DNA from: Panaeolus papilionaceus
Lineage: Eukaryota; Basidiomycota; Agaricomycetes; Agaricales
Length of the DNA: 64,000 nucleotides
Assembly (NCBI GenBank): GCA_015501605.1
Contig: JADNRZ010000011.1
Coordinates: forward strand, 434,001-498,000
Direction: 5' to 3'
Position 1 is the stretch's first letter; every line of letters begins with the position of its first letter. Below, in pieces: positions 31,892 to 42,804 of this stretch. Under the pieces are notes generated by a model that saw nothing but the letters and a program-made list of their open reading frames with translations, did not search any database and was not told where the DNA came from. A program made the translations under genes and the position numbers.

Positions 31892-32232
31892 TGTTAGAAT
31901 ATTTTTCTATCGTCTACCAGTTCCCGAGTCGTCTCTATTCTTGTCTCCTTATTGTTCCATATATCTTTACTTGTAACCGGGAACTTCTTCATACCCACAT
32001 TATGCATCATCCCTTATACCAAAGTATTGGTATCGTTTCAGCTATATTTACCTAGCTACTCTACATGTATATAAGCAGTCAAGTAGCACCTCAATTCCAT
32101 AGTGTTCTCTCTCTTTTCTTTACCTCTGCTTAAGGACTCAACACTCAGTCCTTTCTTCTTTATCGTTCACCAAGGTTCCTCTCCACAGTTGCGACTGTTG
32201 GAGTTCACTATCGCCTTAGCCTTATTCTTTTA
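31892..32232 (+). repeat. Copia-1 3' LTR
   Basis: 341 bp. About two substitutions from the 5' LTR are visible (for example CCCGAGTCG against CCCAAGTCG). Followed by the TSD CCATA. Confidence 0.93.
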
Positions 32233-32382
32233 CCATACAGAAGAAATATTCCAACTGGTAACAAATATCAAGGATTAAACCCTCAAATCCAAAATGAAAC
32301 GGACACGAAATAGAACATTGTTCGAGATATTGAAACAGAGTCCAGTCAGTCAGGCTAAGTCGGTTGCTAGAGGACTCAGAGG

Positions 32383-33849
32383 TCACAACAGGCATTGACA
32401 AGAAGAGAAGGGTCTGAACTCACCAAAACTGATCGCCCATGACTTGATTGCATAAAAACCTTGAGAAACCTGTCCTGGATGTTCAATTTCGTGCAGCTCC
32501 ATCTTTAATTCCTTGAGATCTTCCTCGAATTTCTTGAGTTGTGATCGAAGGAGGCGCTGCAGCGACTTGTTGCCCTGTTTGACAGCATGCTTTAGGTCAG
32601 CTTTCACAGTTGCATGTGTGCTATGTAGCTGTTGAATTCGATCCCGAAGTAGTTCTGGGTCAAGTTGATAAAGCTGCTTTTCAAAACTCTGGAGATCTTC
32701 TTTGCTTTCCTTGATCTGTGATTGAAGTAGGTGCTGCAGCAGCATGTCGCCTTGTGATACAGCATGCTGCAGGTCAGATAGTGCAGTTGTGTGTGCAGAC
32801 TGTAGGTTTTGAATTCGATCTTGAAGGTCAGCTTTTAGGTTGTTGGCAAATGTGTAATTCTGGATTGATTTCGAAGCCTTGACCATTGCCTCAAAAGAGT
32901 GGAGCCCTGATTCCTGTCTATATGCATATACCAGAGCTTGATCTATAATGGATAGAGCTGAAGCTTGGGTGTTGTGGAACTTGTCGATCCTGGCCCCCTT
33001 GTCAAGAAAACTCTGTCATATGAGAAACCATGAGTATATTCACAAATACCATAAAAAGGTAAATTAACCTTCCAAATATCATTCTCAAGCTGCTGAAATG
33101 TGCGCTCTGCACGCATCACTGCTTGTTCACCATGAATCATGTCCCACATTGTTGTCGTTATAGTGATCTGATCAGATGTACTGATACCTGTGATTTCCTG
33201 GAAGGTTTTCAAAACCCTCCGCTGACTTCCGGGCAGGCGAACACAGTTAACAGGTGTGAGGTATAAAATGCAATCGAAAAATTCTCTAGTATGATCAGAT
33301 CTAAGCAATTAACAGAATCAATGAAGAAATATATATCATGATTGCAGCAACGAGGGTATGATTTGACCTACCCTCCATCCCTAATCCATTTTTCCAACAT
33401 TGATACAATGGTCATTTCAGATATTTTTGTATCTGCAAATCCCGGCGAGTCCACGAGATAAACCAGCTTACCACCGTACTGGACATTGTTCAATCTGTAA
33501 GTGGAAACCGATTGTGTGAAGCCCTCCAACCGGCCACTGGATATCTTCTCAGCGCTGTTTAGTCCAAGCGCCTCAATAAACTGGTTGGACAAGAGATATG
33601 CGGTTAGATATGTGATCTGCAATCGCCTAGAGAGAGGACGTTAATCTATCACACACCGAACTCTTCCCGGCTCCCGTTGGACCCATTAGTCTTGCATCCG
33701 GTGTTAGATAGACATTTAGGCATATTTCTCGAAAGATCGACCTACAAGACGTTAAAACCGTTGCTCTTGCGCTTTTGTTGTACTTTGTCAACGCTAACAG
33801 GACCCGTGACCTCGAGGACTTTATACGATGGCATGGCAGTAGCGTCCAT
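32383..33849 (-). CDS. P-loop GTPase with duplicated coiled-coil tail (intact copy)
   Basis: Five exons fit phase exactly (33849-33746, 33690-33657, 33580-33372, 33285-33069, 33012-32383), 397 residues. G1 is GPTGAGKSS, split from FIEALG by an intron. G3 is DSPGFADTKISE, and G4 is TTMWD in place of TKxD. RRVLKTFQEITG lies between G3 and G4. This is the AIG1/septin-like 'G domain' layout common in Agaricomycete proteins. The C-terminal 200 residues are coiled coil made of two about 57-residue repeats (LQDRIQNLQSAHTTAL... and LLRDRIQQLHSTHATVK...). It should bind and hydrolyse GTP and self-assemble. The pathway is unknown. A relative at 49227-53656 is broken by a transposon. An extra 3' exon is possible. 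Confidence 0.85.
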
Positions 33850-33999
33850 GATGCGTAACAAGGGTTGAGACAGAAGATGTTGAGCAGGTATCGTCCACTA
33901 CGAGGAATGGCAGTGAGAGGAAGTGAGAAAGGGAGGATGGGCGCAAGCTGCATGCGTTCATGAAGGAATGCAGATGCCTCGTGTGGCCTGTCAGCAATC

Positions 34000-34007
34000 T
34001 ATATATA
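34000..34007 (-). promoter_or_regulatory. Candidate TATA box of the intact GTPase gene
   Basis: TATATATA about 150 bp upstream of the ATG at 33849. The same element and spacing occur before the second copy (near 53807-53814). The whole upstream region is nearly identical in both. Confidence 0.4.
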
Positions 34008-34099
34008 CATCAGATCTGATAAGATGTAGATTTCCAGGCAGAAAAAGCGGGCTATTGCGTTGCCGTCTGTGTATACAATTACTTTGTGGTAACTGGTTG

Positions 34100-34480
34100 G
34101 CCACTCAAAAGCGGGAGCGGCACGGGGACATTACTTAGGTAGGTGCCAGTGGGTTGCTCGCTGCGCGCTTAACCTGCCCGATTGCATTAGAGTGACATTA
34201 TGTCAGTATTTCTTCCGTGTGTCGACGTTCCACCTGCAACTTAACCGGTTCCACCTGTATGTCACCTGGGCTACGATGCGATTGAATTAGAGAGAGTGAC
34301 ACAGTCTACTTGATATGCTAATGTCCGAAAGAGGCTAGGAAAATGTGGTCATCGTGTGCTTAGCAACCAACTCGCGATCTCACTTCATCACACTTGGAAT
34401 CAAAATCGCATCTCCCACTTTCCCCTCCTATCTCATTGCCACCACCATTATAGCATCTCTTCCTGCAAAACTCTCAACAT
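34100..34480. other. Intergenic stretch between GTPase and dehydrogenase relic, copy 2
   Basis: No gene seen. Almost identical to 53907-54287 in copy 3. It probably carries the divergent promoters of the two ancestral genes. Confidence 0.5.
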
Positions 34481-35145
34481 GGGAAAAGGCGGAATGAACA
34501 ACGCCATGAATGCCGTCGAGGTATTTATTAGGCACCGGCACACTAATTACCCGACAAATCCCGTACGCTATCCAAAATATATCGATTTCAGCCTCCAATA
34601 TCGCAGTCGTGTTGATGTCGTTTCTTCTTCTTCGCCTTTTTTATCGTTCTGCCTTGGGTGATGTTCAAGCCATTCGTTATGCTGTTCGTCGATAAAGGGA
34701 GGATGAACTCGCCCGATGGGGCGCGGTTGAAGTCTTGGATGAGAGCCAGGTTGTGCTGGTGGTTAAGGCTTCAAGGGGAATTGGGCTATAATTGGTCAAG
34801 CAGTACGCGGATGACCCAAAGGCGGTGGTGATTGCTGCTTCAGATAAAATTGGTTAGTCATTGGGCGAGGTCGAGGTTCAATATGTTTGTTAATCTTATT
34901 GTATAGATAAATTCCGACAGCCGACTATTGAGCTGGGTGATACTTCTGCTATGTATTGTGATGGTGACGTTTCCGAGCAAGCAGGGGATCGTTCTTACAT
35001 GCTGAGGGGTACGGCGTTGGCTGAAGCGATGACTAGAACGTGGTTGATGTCTCGTATGGAGCGCTCAATCCGATTAGGGACGAGTCTGGAAAGGGGCTTC
35101 GATGGAGACTGGTATCGGCGGAAAGACAGTAACCCGAGCGGATGA
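34481..35145 (+). pseudogene. Short-chain dehydrogenase relic, copy 2
   Basis: A leader ATG (MGKGGMNNAMNAVE) and a hydrophobic segment (NIAVVLMSF) come first. The Rossmann part follows: ESQVVLVVKASRGIGL with a TAA directly after it, then LVKQYADDPKAVVIAASDKIG and another stop. The Gly-rich ASRGIG motif identifies an SDR of the carbonyl-reductase type. The catalytic Tyr-x3-Lys segment found in copy 3 is deleted, and the sequence jumps to the tail region near 34965. Stops plus deletion make this a pseudogene. Confidence 0.65.
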
Positions 35146-35322
35146 AATACAAGCCCTGTGGACGTGACAGACCGTTCACACTACAGAGATTGACGACGAA
35201 TCAGTGCCGATAAAGTCGTCATTTCCCAATGTTAACATGAGCTGAGCGTAAACGTCCACTAGGAGGGGGAGAGGGGGACAATGAAGGTCGTTGTTGTCGT
35301 CTGTGAATGGTCATGGTTAGTA

Positions 35323-36440
35323 TTATGACATAGTAAATTGAGCAGCGTTATCAAAGCCATCGCCAATACCAACATTATTGTCGGGAGAAGCACACGTAAA
35401 AGCAGACGTGCAGGAGAAAAAAACAAAGGCGGATGATGTGGGGAAGTGACGAAGAAAATAGGAAAAAGAAAGGCCAGAGTAGAGGCGCAAGAGGAAACGG
35501 AAACAACTCACCAAACACACCCCCGCACACCCCTCACACACACCCCTTCCACAGCTCTCTCACAAATCCCGCTCCTTCTCCTCCGCCTGCAAGGAACTGC
35601 ACAACACGACCCACCAGTGGCTCATCTTTGTCTTTAGATTCGCCCAATCCAGCAACATCGTTCCCAACTCCCCCACCACCACACTAACACCACCCACACC
35701 AACGGAAGGACCACCACCGCCCACCATAACGTAATAAGGCGTCGTTAATACTCGTTAATAAGGACGAAAGTTGAGTGAATTCCTGAACAACGACGACGCA
35801 TGTAGATGTAAATGATGGATTGGGTGTGTAAGGTCGGCTTTCCTCTGATGCACTCGTCGCCTCACCACCCCCACTCAAAAGCTTCCTCTTCCCTAGTGGA
35901 GAGAGGTGGACGATAGGGGAGGAGGGGGATGGTGAGGATATGCGTGAAAATGGAGCGGAGGAGAGCAGGGGAGGATGAAGAGGTGGTGAGTGGTGTGTGA
36001 TGAGTGAGAGGATGAGTGGTAGGGCGGGTGAGGATTTGGTTCCAACGGGCTATAAGAAGAGAAAAAGACGTAATCCACGGTGAGTATGAGATGAGGGTGG
36101 ACGTATTCTTTTAACAGAACGCACGTTTTGCTTAAAAGCTTCACTCAGTGAGGTATAAGGACCATTGTTGATGAGGTGATCCGTCATTTTCTGATATAAC
36201 TGAGCACCCTCGTCGCCGAGAACCGACACGGCTGCGTCGCGGGATAAAATATAGTTGAGCACGGTGAGGTATTGAATCGAGTTTTCCGATCTGGCGAGGA
36301 GAGCATCAGCTATGATGAGACAACGGATAAAGATAGGGACAAGGGAAAGAAAGGAGGATGACGACGACTTACTCTGGGCTACTCAACATCGTCTTTGCGA
36401 TTCTGGACATAAGCACAAAACAGCTCTGCGATTTCAAATT
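35323..36440 (-). pseudogene. Relic, possibly HUL5-like N-terminal half, copy 2
   Basis: Same pieces as 4510-5740: SGDKFEIAELFCAYVQNRKDDVE (near 36400), a helical part with ILSRDAAVSVLGDEGAQLYQKMTDHL, and the Gly/Val-rich distal part near 35540-35690. A deletion around 35735 removes the segment that copy 3 reads as WLDSKTQARILKLASPT. Frames do not join. See copy 1 for the family argument, which remains uncertain. Confidence 0.35.
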
Positions 36441-36924
36441 TATCGCCGGAGGGTATACCGCATCTAAAAAAAGAGCGTCAGAAAGGGGAGAAAATAAGCG
36501 GAAAAACGGATAAACTAAACGAACCCGCACATCTCAACACACCCTCACACGTCCCGCCTCCCTCCTGCATCTCCACCAACTCTGAATCACCACAGCACTC
36601 CCCCATCTCCTTTTACTCTCAAGCCTTCTCTCTCACTTTGCTGCAACCTGATTTAGGAGACCTGCAGACGAGTGTTGAGTTCATGTGCTGCCTAGGTTGA
36701 TCTTTCGCCTTGAGTCTGGGCCGGAGAAAACGGGGAACATGTGAATCGTTGAAGGAGTAGTAAAGTGTGCTGTTAAATGGACGGATAAAGGTGTACTATC
36801 GTGAATTTTAATTTGAAGGTAGAGTTGGCTTGGCTTGGTGTTGCAGCAAAATCAAGATTGTCGTCGTCCAACCAACGTCATGCTCCTTTCGCAAGTTCAA
36901 TCCTCCAGAAAGCCAAGTCATGAC

Positions 36925-36929
36925 GAAGG
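36925..36929. other. Target-site duplication of Copia-2, left
   Basis: GAAGG, repeated at 40536-40540. The empty site GACGAAGGCAACCCC is intact in copy 3 at about 57181-57195. Confidence 0.9.
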
Positions 36930-37294
36930 TGTTGAACCAGGTAAATCAAGTACTGTAGGAATAAAACAAATAGCTCAGTCGGGGTATATTCGACTATGTT
37001 ATTACATAGACAATACCTGTAGGAATAAAACAAATAGCTACAGAATTGTCAAAACATGAACGAGAGAAATAAGAATAAAGTGGCTCACCTCAGTCGGGGT
37101 ATATTCGACTGAGGTGAGTGAATAGAAACGAGAAGAATATATACTACAAACATGATAAACGTCCTTTGTAGTCTACAATTGACCATTTGTCAAATAAAGA
37201 GAAAAGATGAAAAAAGAAGGAAAGATAAGATATGCCTAAAGGCATGCGATCACTGATCGTCGATCCGTGATGTCCCCGACATTCCGTCTCAACA
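36930..37294 (-). repeat. Copia-2 3' LTR (left in window)
   Basis: TG...CA ends, 365 bp. Holds a perfect 13-bp inverted repeat, CTCACCTCAGTCG / CGACTGAGGTGAG, with a 9-nt spacer at 37084-37118, and a partial second copy of CAGTCGGGGTATATTCGACT near 36977. Confidence 0.93.
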
Positions 37295-37301
37295 CTCCTC
37301 C

Positions 37302-38735
37302 TCAGCACGGATCGTCGTAAGTGTAAAACTCCTCCTCAGCTTGGGTGGTGATGTTGTCTGGTAATAGACCGGTATAGGCTCGGAGGCGCGTGAACGGACC
37401 CTTGTGTAACGCCTTAGTGAATATGTCGGAGATGTTTTCCTTCGTGTTAATGTAAGTGAGCGTGAGGTCTCCTTCGTTCGCACGCTCTCGAAGGTAGTGG
37501 TAGCGGATGTCCATGTGTTTTACTCTGGAGTGAAGTGCTGGGTCTTCAGAGAGGATAATAGTTGCCTGGTTGTCGCAGAATATGTGGGGAACTGTTTCGG
37601 GAGCCATAAACTGGAGTTCCTGGAGGATCTGTTTTAGCCACATGGTCTCTTTTGCAGCTTCAAAGGCAGCGACGTATTCAGCTTCGCATGAAGAGGTGGC
37701 CACTGAACGCTGTTTCTTCGACGACCAGCTGATAAGTCCTCTCCCTAAGGTGAAACCATACCCTGCAACACTTTGTCTCGCTTCTACACATTGCGCCCAG
37801 TCTGAGTCCGAGTATCCTGAGAGTTCAACTTTGCTGTGACCGCCGAGAGTGAGTTTCAGTGTTCGTGTTCCCTTGAGATATCGAACAACGCGAATGGCTG
37901 CGTTCCAGTGCGTGTGGTCATAGCAGTCGAGGTATTGGGATAAGCTTTGGATTGAGAAGGAGAGGTCGGGTCTTGTTCCAATGGCGAGATAGAGTAAGGA
38001 GCCGACTAATGAGCGATACGGGAGTTTAGCTTGTACAGATGGGTCTTGTTTGTCCTTTGGGGGGCGAACAAGTTTGAGGCCAGGGTCCATTGGTGTCGAG
38101 ATTGGATGAGCATCTGTTTGACCGAATTGTTTAATGATACGATCAATTAGCGCGGTCTGGGATAACTTGATCGTTTTGGTTGAGCGATTTCGCTCAACAG
38201 CTATACCGACAATGTGTTTGGGTTCACCCAGGTCCGTAACTTCCCATCTGCTCTTCATCTCCTCCTTAAACTCACGTAGCGCACTATCGTTGGAGGCGAT
38301 GGTACCACTGTCGTCAACATGAACAGCAGTAATAACAATTCCTGAGTCTCGCTTCCTCCAGTATACGCACGGGTCCGATTTTAGAGGGGAGAAGCCCCAT
38401 CCCTTCATGGCCTGATCGTAGGTTTTGTTCCAGATCCTGCCGGCCTGCTTCATCCCATACAGCCCGCGTTCGATTCTCCAGACATACTCCTCCTTTCCTG
38501 GTTCGATACAACCTTCCGGTGGCTTCATGTACTGTATCTCGTTTTCAGGTAGAACACCGTGGAGAAACGCAGTTTTAACGTCCATCTGGTTCATTTCCCA
38601 GTCCAGAGACGCAGCAATGTGGAAAAGGATGCGCCATGACTCCATGCGTGCCGTGGGTGAAGTGGTGCTGTTGTAATCCCGACCATAAACTTGTTCGAAG
38701 CCTTTGACAACAATACGTACTTTGTGTCGGGTTTA
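37302..38735 (-). pseudogene. Copia-2 reverse transcriptase (truncated) and RNase H
   Basis: Open from about 38735 (VRIVVKGFEQVYGRDY) through SPTARMESWRILFHIAASL, MDVKTAFLHG, LYGMKQAGRIWNK and the VHVDD box, to the RNase H residues (GYSDSDWA, CEAEYVAAF, CDNQATI, KHMDIRYHY), ending at 37302. The frame itself is clean. The first RT third and all integrase are absent, so the protein cannot complete retrotransposition alone. Confidence 0.9.
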
Positions 38736-39985
38736 GGGTTTAAGTCCTCTCGGTGGGGTGACAGATGGATCGACGACCCTGAATCGATGATGAAGGGTGA
38801 TGATTGCGGGGAAATTGATGCTCTATAAGGTTGAGGGACAGGTGAAGTGTTGAGCGCGTCGCTATTGATGGGATCTGGCGAGCTGTAAACGTTCCAGTCA
38901 ATCGTTGAGACTGGTTCCTCGAGTGAGAGCCAACATTCAGCGAGAGATGGGTCTACAGGGGCAAGATGAGGGTTAGAGTCAACGTTGGTGCTAGGAAGAG
39001 CGTGTGCGGCAAAATTGACGGTAGCGGTTGGTGTAGTGGTGTGTGCTTCACTCTTCTTGCCCTTCGCTTGCTCAGCAGCCTCCCTATCCCTCTTCTTCGC
39101 CTCCTTTGACTGTTCCACAGTGCTCCCATGCATGCCTCCCCCTTCGTTAACGCAGTACTTCTTTGTGTGGTGTCTGCCGTTACAGTTTTCACAAATGATG
39201 GGCGGCTTCACGTTCCTCTTTGCCAGAGCCGCAGTGAGTGCCGTATCAGGCTGTTGACGCTTCTGAGTCATGATTTCCGTTTGCCGTTGCGTTATCAAGG
39301 AGCGGATATCGTCAATAGTGTAAGTGTCTCGATCTCCTGTCTTAGCTGCGCGATGGATTTCGCTGTGGATGGTGGATTTAATGTGGGATAGGGAAGGAAT
39401 ACGGGATATCATGCGTGTCAGAGCTAGAACCTGGAAGGTGTTCTTGGTGAGTTTGGAGCCATACGCCTGCGTGGTGAGATCAACAGCTGAGTTGAAAGAC
39501 TTAAGGAGGTTTCCACCGTCCTCCAGATCCGTGTAGAAGACCTGTTCCAGCAGCGTGAATTGGCTTACGGCTCCAGCGGTTTCGTACTTGCCCTTCAGTG
39601 TCTTCCAGAGGGTGGTAGCAGGCTGAAGATCCCGTACGTCCAGAGCTCGAGCTTCGTCGCGATCCATGGCAGAGTCGATGTAGAAACGAGCAACACGGTC
39701 GTTACTCTTCCAGTTCCTATGAGCGCGCGGCTCTTTGTCCATATCCGGGCAGGGTACATAACCAAGCACGTAATCCCATAAGCCAGTAAGCCCGAGAGCT
39801 CCCTCGATGTCCCATTTCCAGTCGCGCCAGTTACCCTTAGACATGGAGAGCACGGTGCCGGTGAAAGAGGAAGGTGGCGAGAGAAGCGTGATAGAGGGGC
39901 GAGTGAGATCTGTAGACGTGATTTGGACCTCAGTGGAAGATGTAGCAACTGCAGGTTTTGTCTTATCCTCGTTATCCTTTGACAT
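38725..39985 (-). pseudogene. Copia-2 Gag and protease start
   Basis: Starts MSKDNEDKTKPAVATSS. The Gag core has NWRDWKWDIEGALGLTGLWDYV, the zinc knuckle is CENCNGRHHTKKYC, and the protease active site is FIIDSGSSIHLSPHREDL. Just after NPKPDTK (near 38730) the sequence jumps to reverse transcriptase in another frame. Short homology (ACAAAG) at the join could have mediated the deletion. Confidence 0.88.
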
Positions 39986-40170
39986 GATGAGCAGATGAGT
40001 GATGGTTTATTGGAGAGAGACGTGAAGAAAGTGAATGTGAGGCAGGACACGATGAAAGAGATTTGGGTTTGTGCTGTGATTGGGCGCAGAATTAGCGCGA
40101 TAAGATAAGATTGTCTCGAGATACAAGTTCGGTGCCACTCCGTTATCGGTAGTGGCAATGGCCCATAACC

Positions 40171-40535
40171 TGTTGAACCAGGTAAATCAAGTACTGTAGG
40201 AATAAAACAAATAGCTCAGTCGGGGTATATTCGACTATGTTATTACATAGACAATACCTGTAGGAATAAAACAAATAGCTACAGAATTGTCAAAACATGA
40301 ACGAGAGAAATAAGAATAAAGTGGCTCACCTCAGTCGGGGTATATTCGACTGAGGTGAGTGAATAGAAACGAGAAGAATATATACTACAAACATGATAAA
40401 CGTCCTTTGTAGTCTACAATTGACCATTTGTCAAATAAAGAGAAAAGATGAAAAAAGAAGGAAAGATAAGATATGCCTAAAGGCATGCGATCACTGATCG
40501 TCGATCCGTGATGTCCCCGACATTCCGTCTCAACA
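40171..40535 (-). repeat. Copia-2 5' LTR (right in window)
   Basis: Matches 36930-37294. The primer site is the complement of 40160-40170 (GGTTATGGGCC). TSD GAAGG follows at 40536. Confidence 0.93.
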
Positions 40536-40540
40536 GAAGG

Positions 40541-41265
40541 CAACCCAGATATTGAGTTATTATGACTCTCAAAGACGTAGAATCCAGAGAAAAGCAAGCC
40601 AGAGCCACCGCAAAGAAGGAGACAAAAACAGAACGAATACCAACAAGCAAAGAACGCGTCAACAACGGCGATGAAGCAATGCAGCCACACGTCATCGCGC
40701 TTCATAAGCTGCTCAGTTGATCTGGTGATTCTAATCTTATCTTATCTCGGGAATATCCGACCTGGTCCCGTTGCTCGAATTGCCTTTCGTCGCTTTCCCT
40801 ACGCTCTGGTACGATGGAATGGTGACTTGTTTTATCAGTATACTGGTGGGAGACCGGAATCAGAGTGATCAATCGTAGAGTATGTCGTATATGGCATTAA
40901 TGTCGATATCCACACGATACGGGATACATATTGACATAGGTCCCCGACTGGAGGTGTTTCTACATCGCCATTTGGAAGGTTGTGCAAGATGGTTCAAATC
41001 TTCACGAACACCTTTCATGTGACCCTTAGAACACACAGAGATGATGAGGGTCCTTATTATCAATGTTATGGATGTAAGTTAAACGGCACCTTAATTGGAT
41101 CTTCCCTGTGTTTCCGCTTATTTTTTCACAATTAACCATGGCCATGCATCGGTTCTCTCGAGTCATTCATTCGATGCTGTATGCTGAAATACTTACTCAG
41201 CTAATCTGTGATGAGACCCTTTGCGTTAATGAGTTGGCGTTTAACCAATGTTGGATTAAACAAAA
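40541..41265. other. Shared non-coding stretch, copy 2, right of Copia-2
   Basis: Aligns with 6180-6950 of copy 1. No gene is supported. Holds the empty site CCTGTGTT (41105-41112) for the element at 57743-59317. Confidence 0.5.
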
Positions 41266-41320
41266 ATGTTTGCATCATCGTTCACTGCATACAAAGAACA
41301 AACCCCTCTCTCTCTCCCAT

Positions 41321-42052
41321 CTACAGCTGCCTCCCCTCCTCCTCTCTCTTATCATACAACCAAACAAAAAGTGCACAAAACGCACAAAACGCCCAAACCC
41401 TCAACACTGGCCCAACCACAACCGCACCACCCAACACGGCACCGCCCACTGCTCCCGCCGGAACCGCCAGTCTCACTGCACTCATCCTAACCAACTCCAT
41501 CACCTCCTCATGCTCGATCGCATCTTTCACCTCTACCCGGAAAGCAGCCGCATCCATGGCTCCCCTCGTAAATCCGCACAGCACCCCGCCAAGAACGAAG
41601 AGGCAAATGAGGGTGAGGTGGCGCCAGGTGGGCAGGACGATGTGGTTTCGGTGCAGAAGGGGCTTGCCGAGGTAGAAGAAGGCGAGGTACGTGATCCAGT
41701 ACCCTGCTATACCGGTTTGTCCAATTCTGAAGGGTGTTAATCCGAACGTGAAGTTGTACGCTGGTATCTGAGCGCGTTTGAGGATATCGTAGCCGATGCA
41801 CCTGATGTTCCAATCATGCGTTGGGATCAGGATCAGACTTAGAATTAGTAGATGATTGAGGGAAAGAGGAAATCTGTACGCACATAGCCGCCACCCCCGA
41901 TAACGAACCCAAAACGCCCGAAGCGATGAAAAACAATACACCGGCGCAGGGACAGAAACAGAATCGGGATAAAGCACGAAGCTTACTCCCATACCATGAG
42001 CGGGAGGTTGTGTCATACTGCGTGTCTGGTTACGACTCTGAGTACTGTTCAA
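41321..42052 (-). pseudogene. Membrane-protein relic, copy 2
   Basis: The distal half is the best preserved of the three: AYNFTFGLTPFRIGQTGIAGYW, ITYLAFFYLGKPLLHRNHI, LPTWRHLTLICLFVLGGVLCG, FRVEVKDAIEHEEVMELVRM, then a Gly/Val-rich hydrophobic segment. About 350 bp of the N-terminal half are deleted near 41935, fusing the leader MNSTQSRNQ...VSVPAPVY out of context. The family is unknown. Confidence 0.5.
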
Positions 42053-42804
42053 ATATGGGGCAGAGAAGGATTCAAGTTGAGGTGGAGTTAGGGTGTGGTG
42101 ATATGATCGTGCAATAACGAAGCACGTCGAGGTTTATATCTACCCTTTTCGATTTAGACTTCGATTTTAATTTCACATTGTGATGGCTGTGCTACAATGC
42201 CAACCAGCTGAATGCCCTGGCATATAAAGGTAAATTATAGAACCACGCTTCAGTCGACTCTTAAAATTACCATATCTGGCAACAGTGGCGCTAAGCCCGA
42301 GCATTGTTGTCGTCGTCACCCTATCTCCTGTGGTTTTTTTACCGTTCGTGGAAACGACCGAAGGCTTTTTTAACTTGCGCTTGTGTGGCGAGGAAGCTAT
42401 CGCCATACTAGCTCGCGCATGATGGACTCAAGTATCCATCGCAGAGAAACGCAAATTAAGGATTCAGCTTTGAACTTGGCTCGACCTCGCTTGAGAAAAT
42501 GTAGACATAACATTCCATCCTTCAGTAGAAAACTAACAAGTAATTCTCAGGGATTCAATAGTATGGTCATTTATGTATAATAATGGCTTCCGGGGTACTG
42601 TCATTCCATGCAAGCTCCAAGTAAGAATAACTATAAAGAATTGGGGGGCAAGTCTTGGAAGCGATAGGTCCTAGTTTTCAAATTCAGTTAGGTTATCGAA
42701 ATATATTCGGCGAGGGCTTTGGGGTTTATATTTGTCAGGTGGGGTTTCGATTTACTTGATGACATTGTTATTGCTGTGTGAATAATTCGAAATCGCTTAG
42801 TCCC

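Larger units (their letters stand above)
8921..32232 (+). mobile_element. Copia-1 LTR retrotransposon carrying two nested insertions
   Basis: LTRs of 341 bp (8921-9261 and 31892-32232) with about two differences visible and a 5-bp TSD (CCATA). Order is Gag, protease, integrase, reverse transcriptase, RNase H, as in Ty1/Copia. Removing the Gypsy (11153-17422) and the KDZ element (19214-30633) gives an element of about 5.6 kb. Coding pieces lie at 9765-11152, 17428-19213 and 30641-31781. One TGA interrupts Gag at 10134. LTR similarity suggests a recent insertion, and the two nested elements are younger still. Confidence 0.92.
36930..40535 (-). mobile_element. Copia-2, internally deleted LTR retrotransposon
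   Basis: Two 365-bp LTRs (36930-37294, 40171-40535) identical by eye, TSD GAAGG, total 3,606 bp. Gag and protease start are fused to the middle of reverse transcriptase. The integrase and the RT N-terminus are missing. The primer site GGTTATGGGCC abuts the 5' LTR and the purine tract GAGGAGGAG abuts the 3' LTR. The matching LTRs imply that the deleted form was itself mobilised by a full-length partner. Confidence 0.93.
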
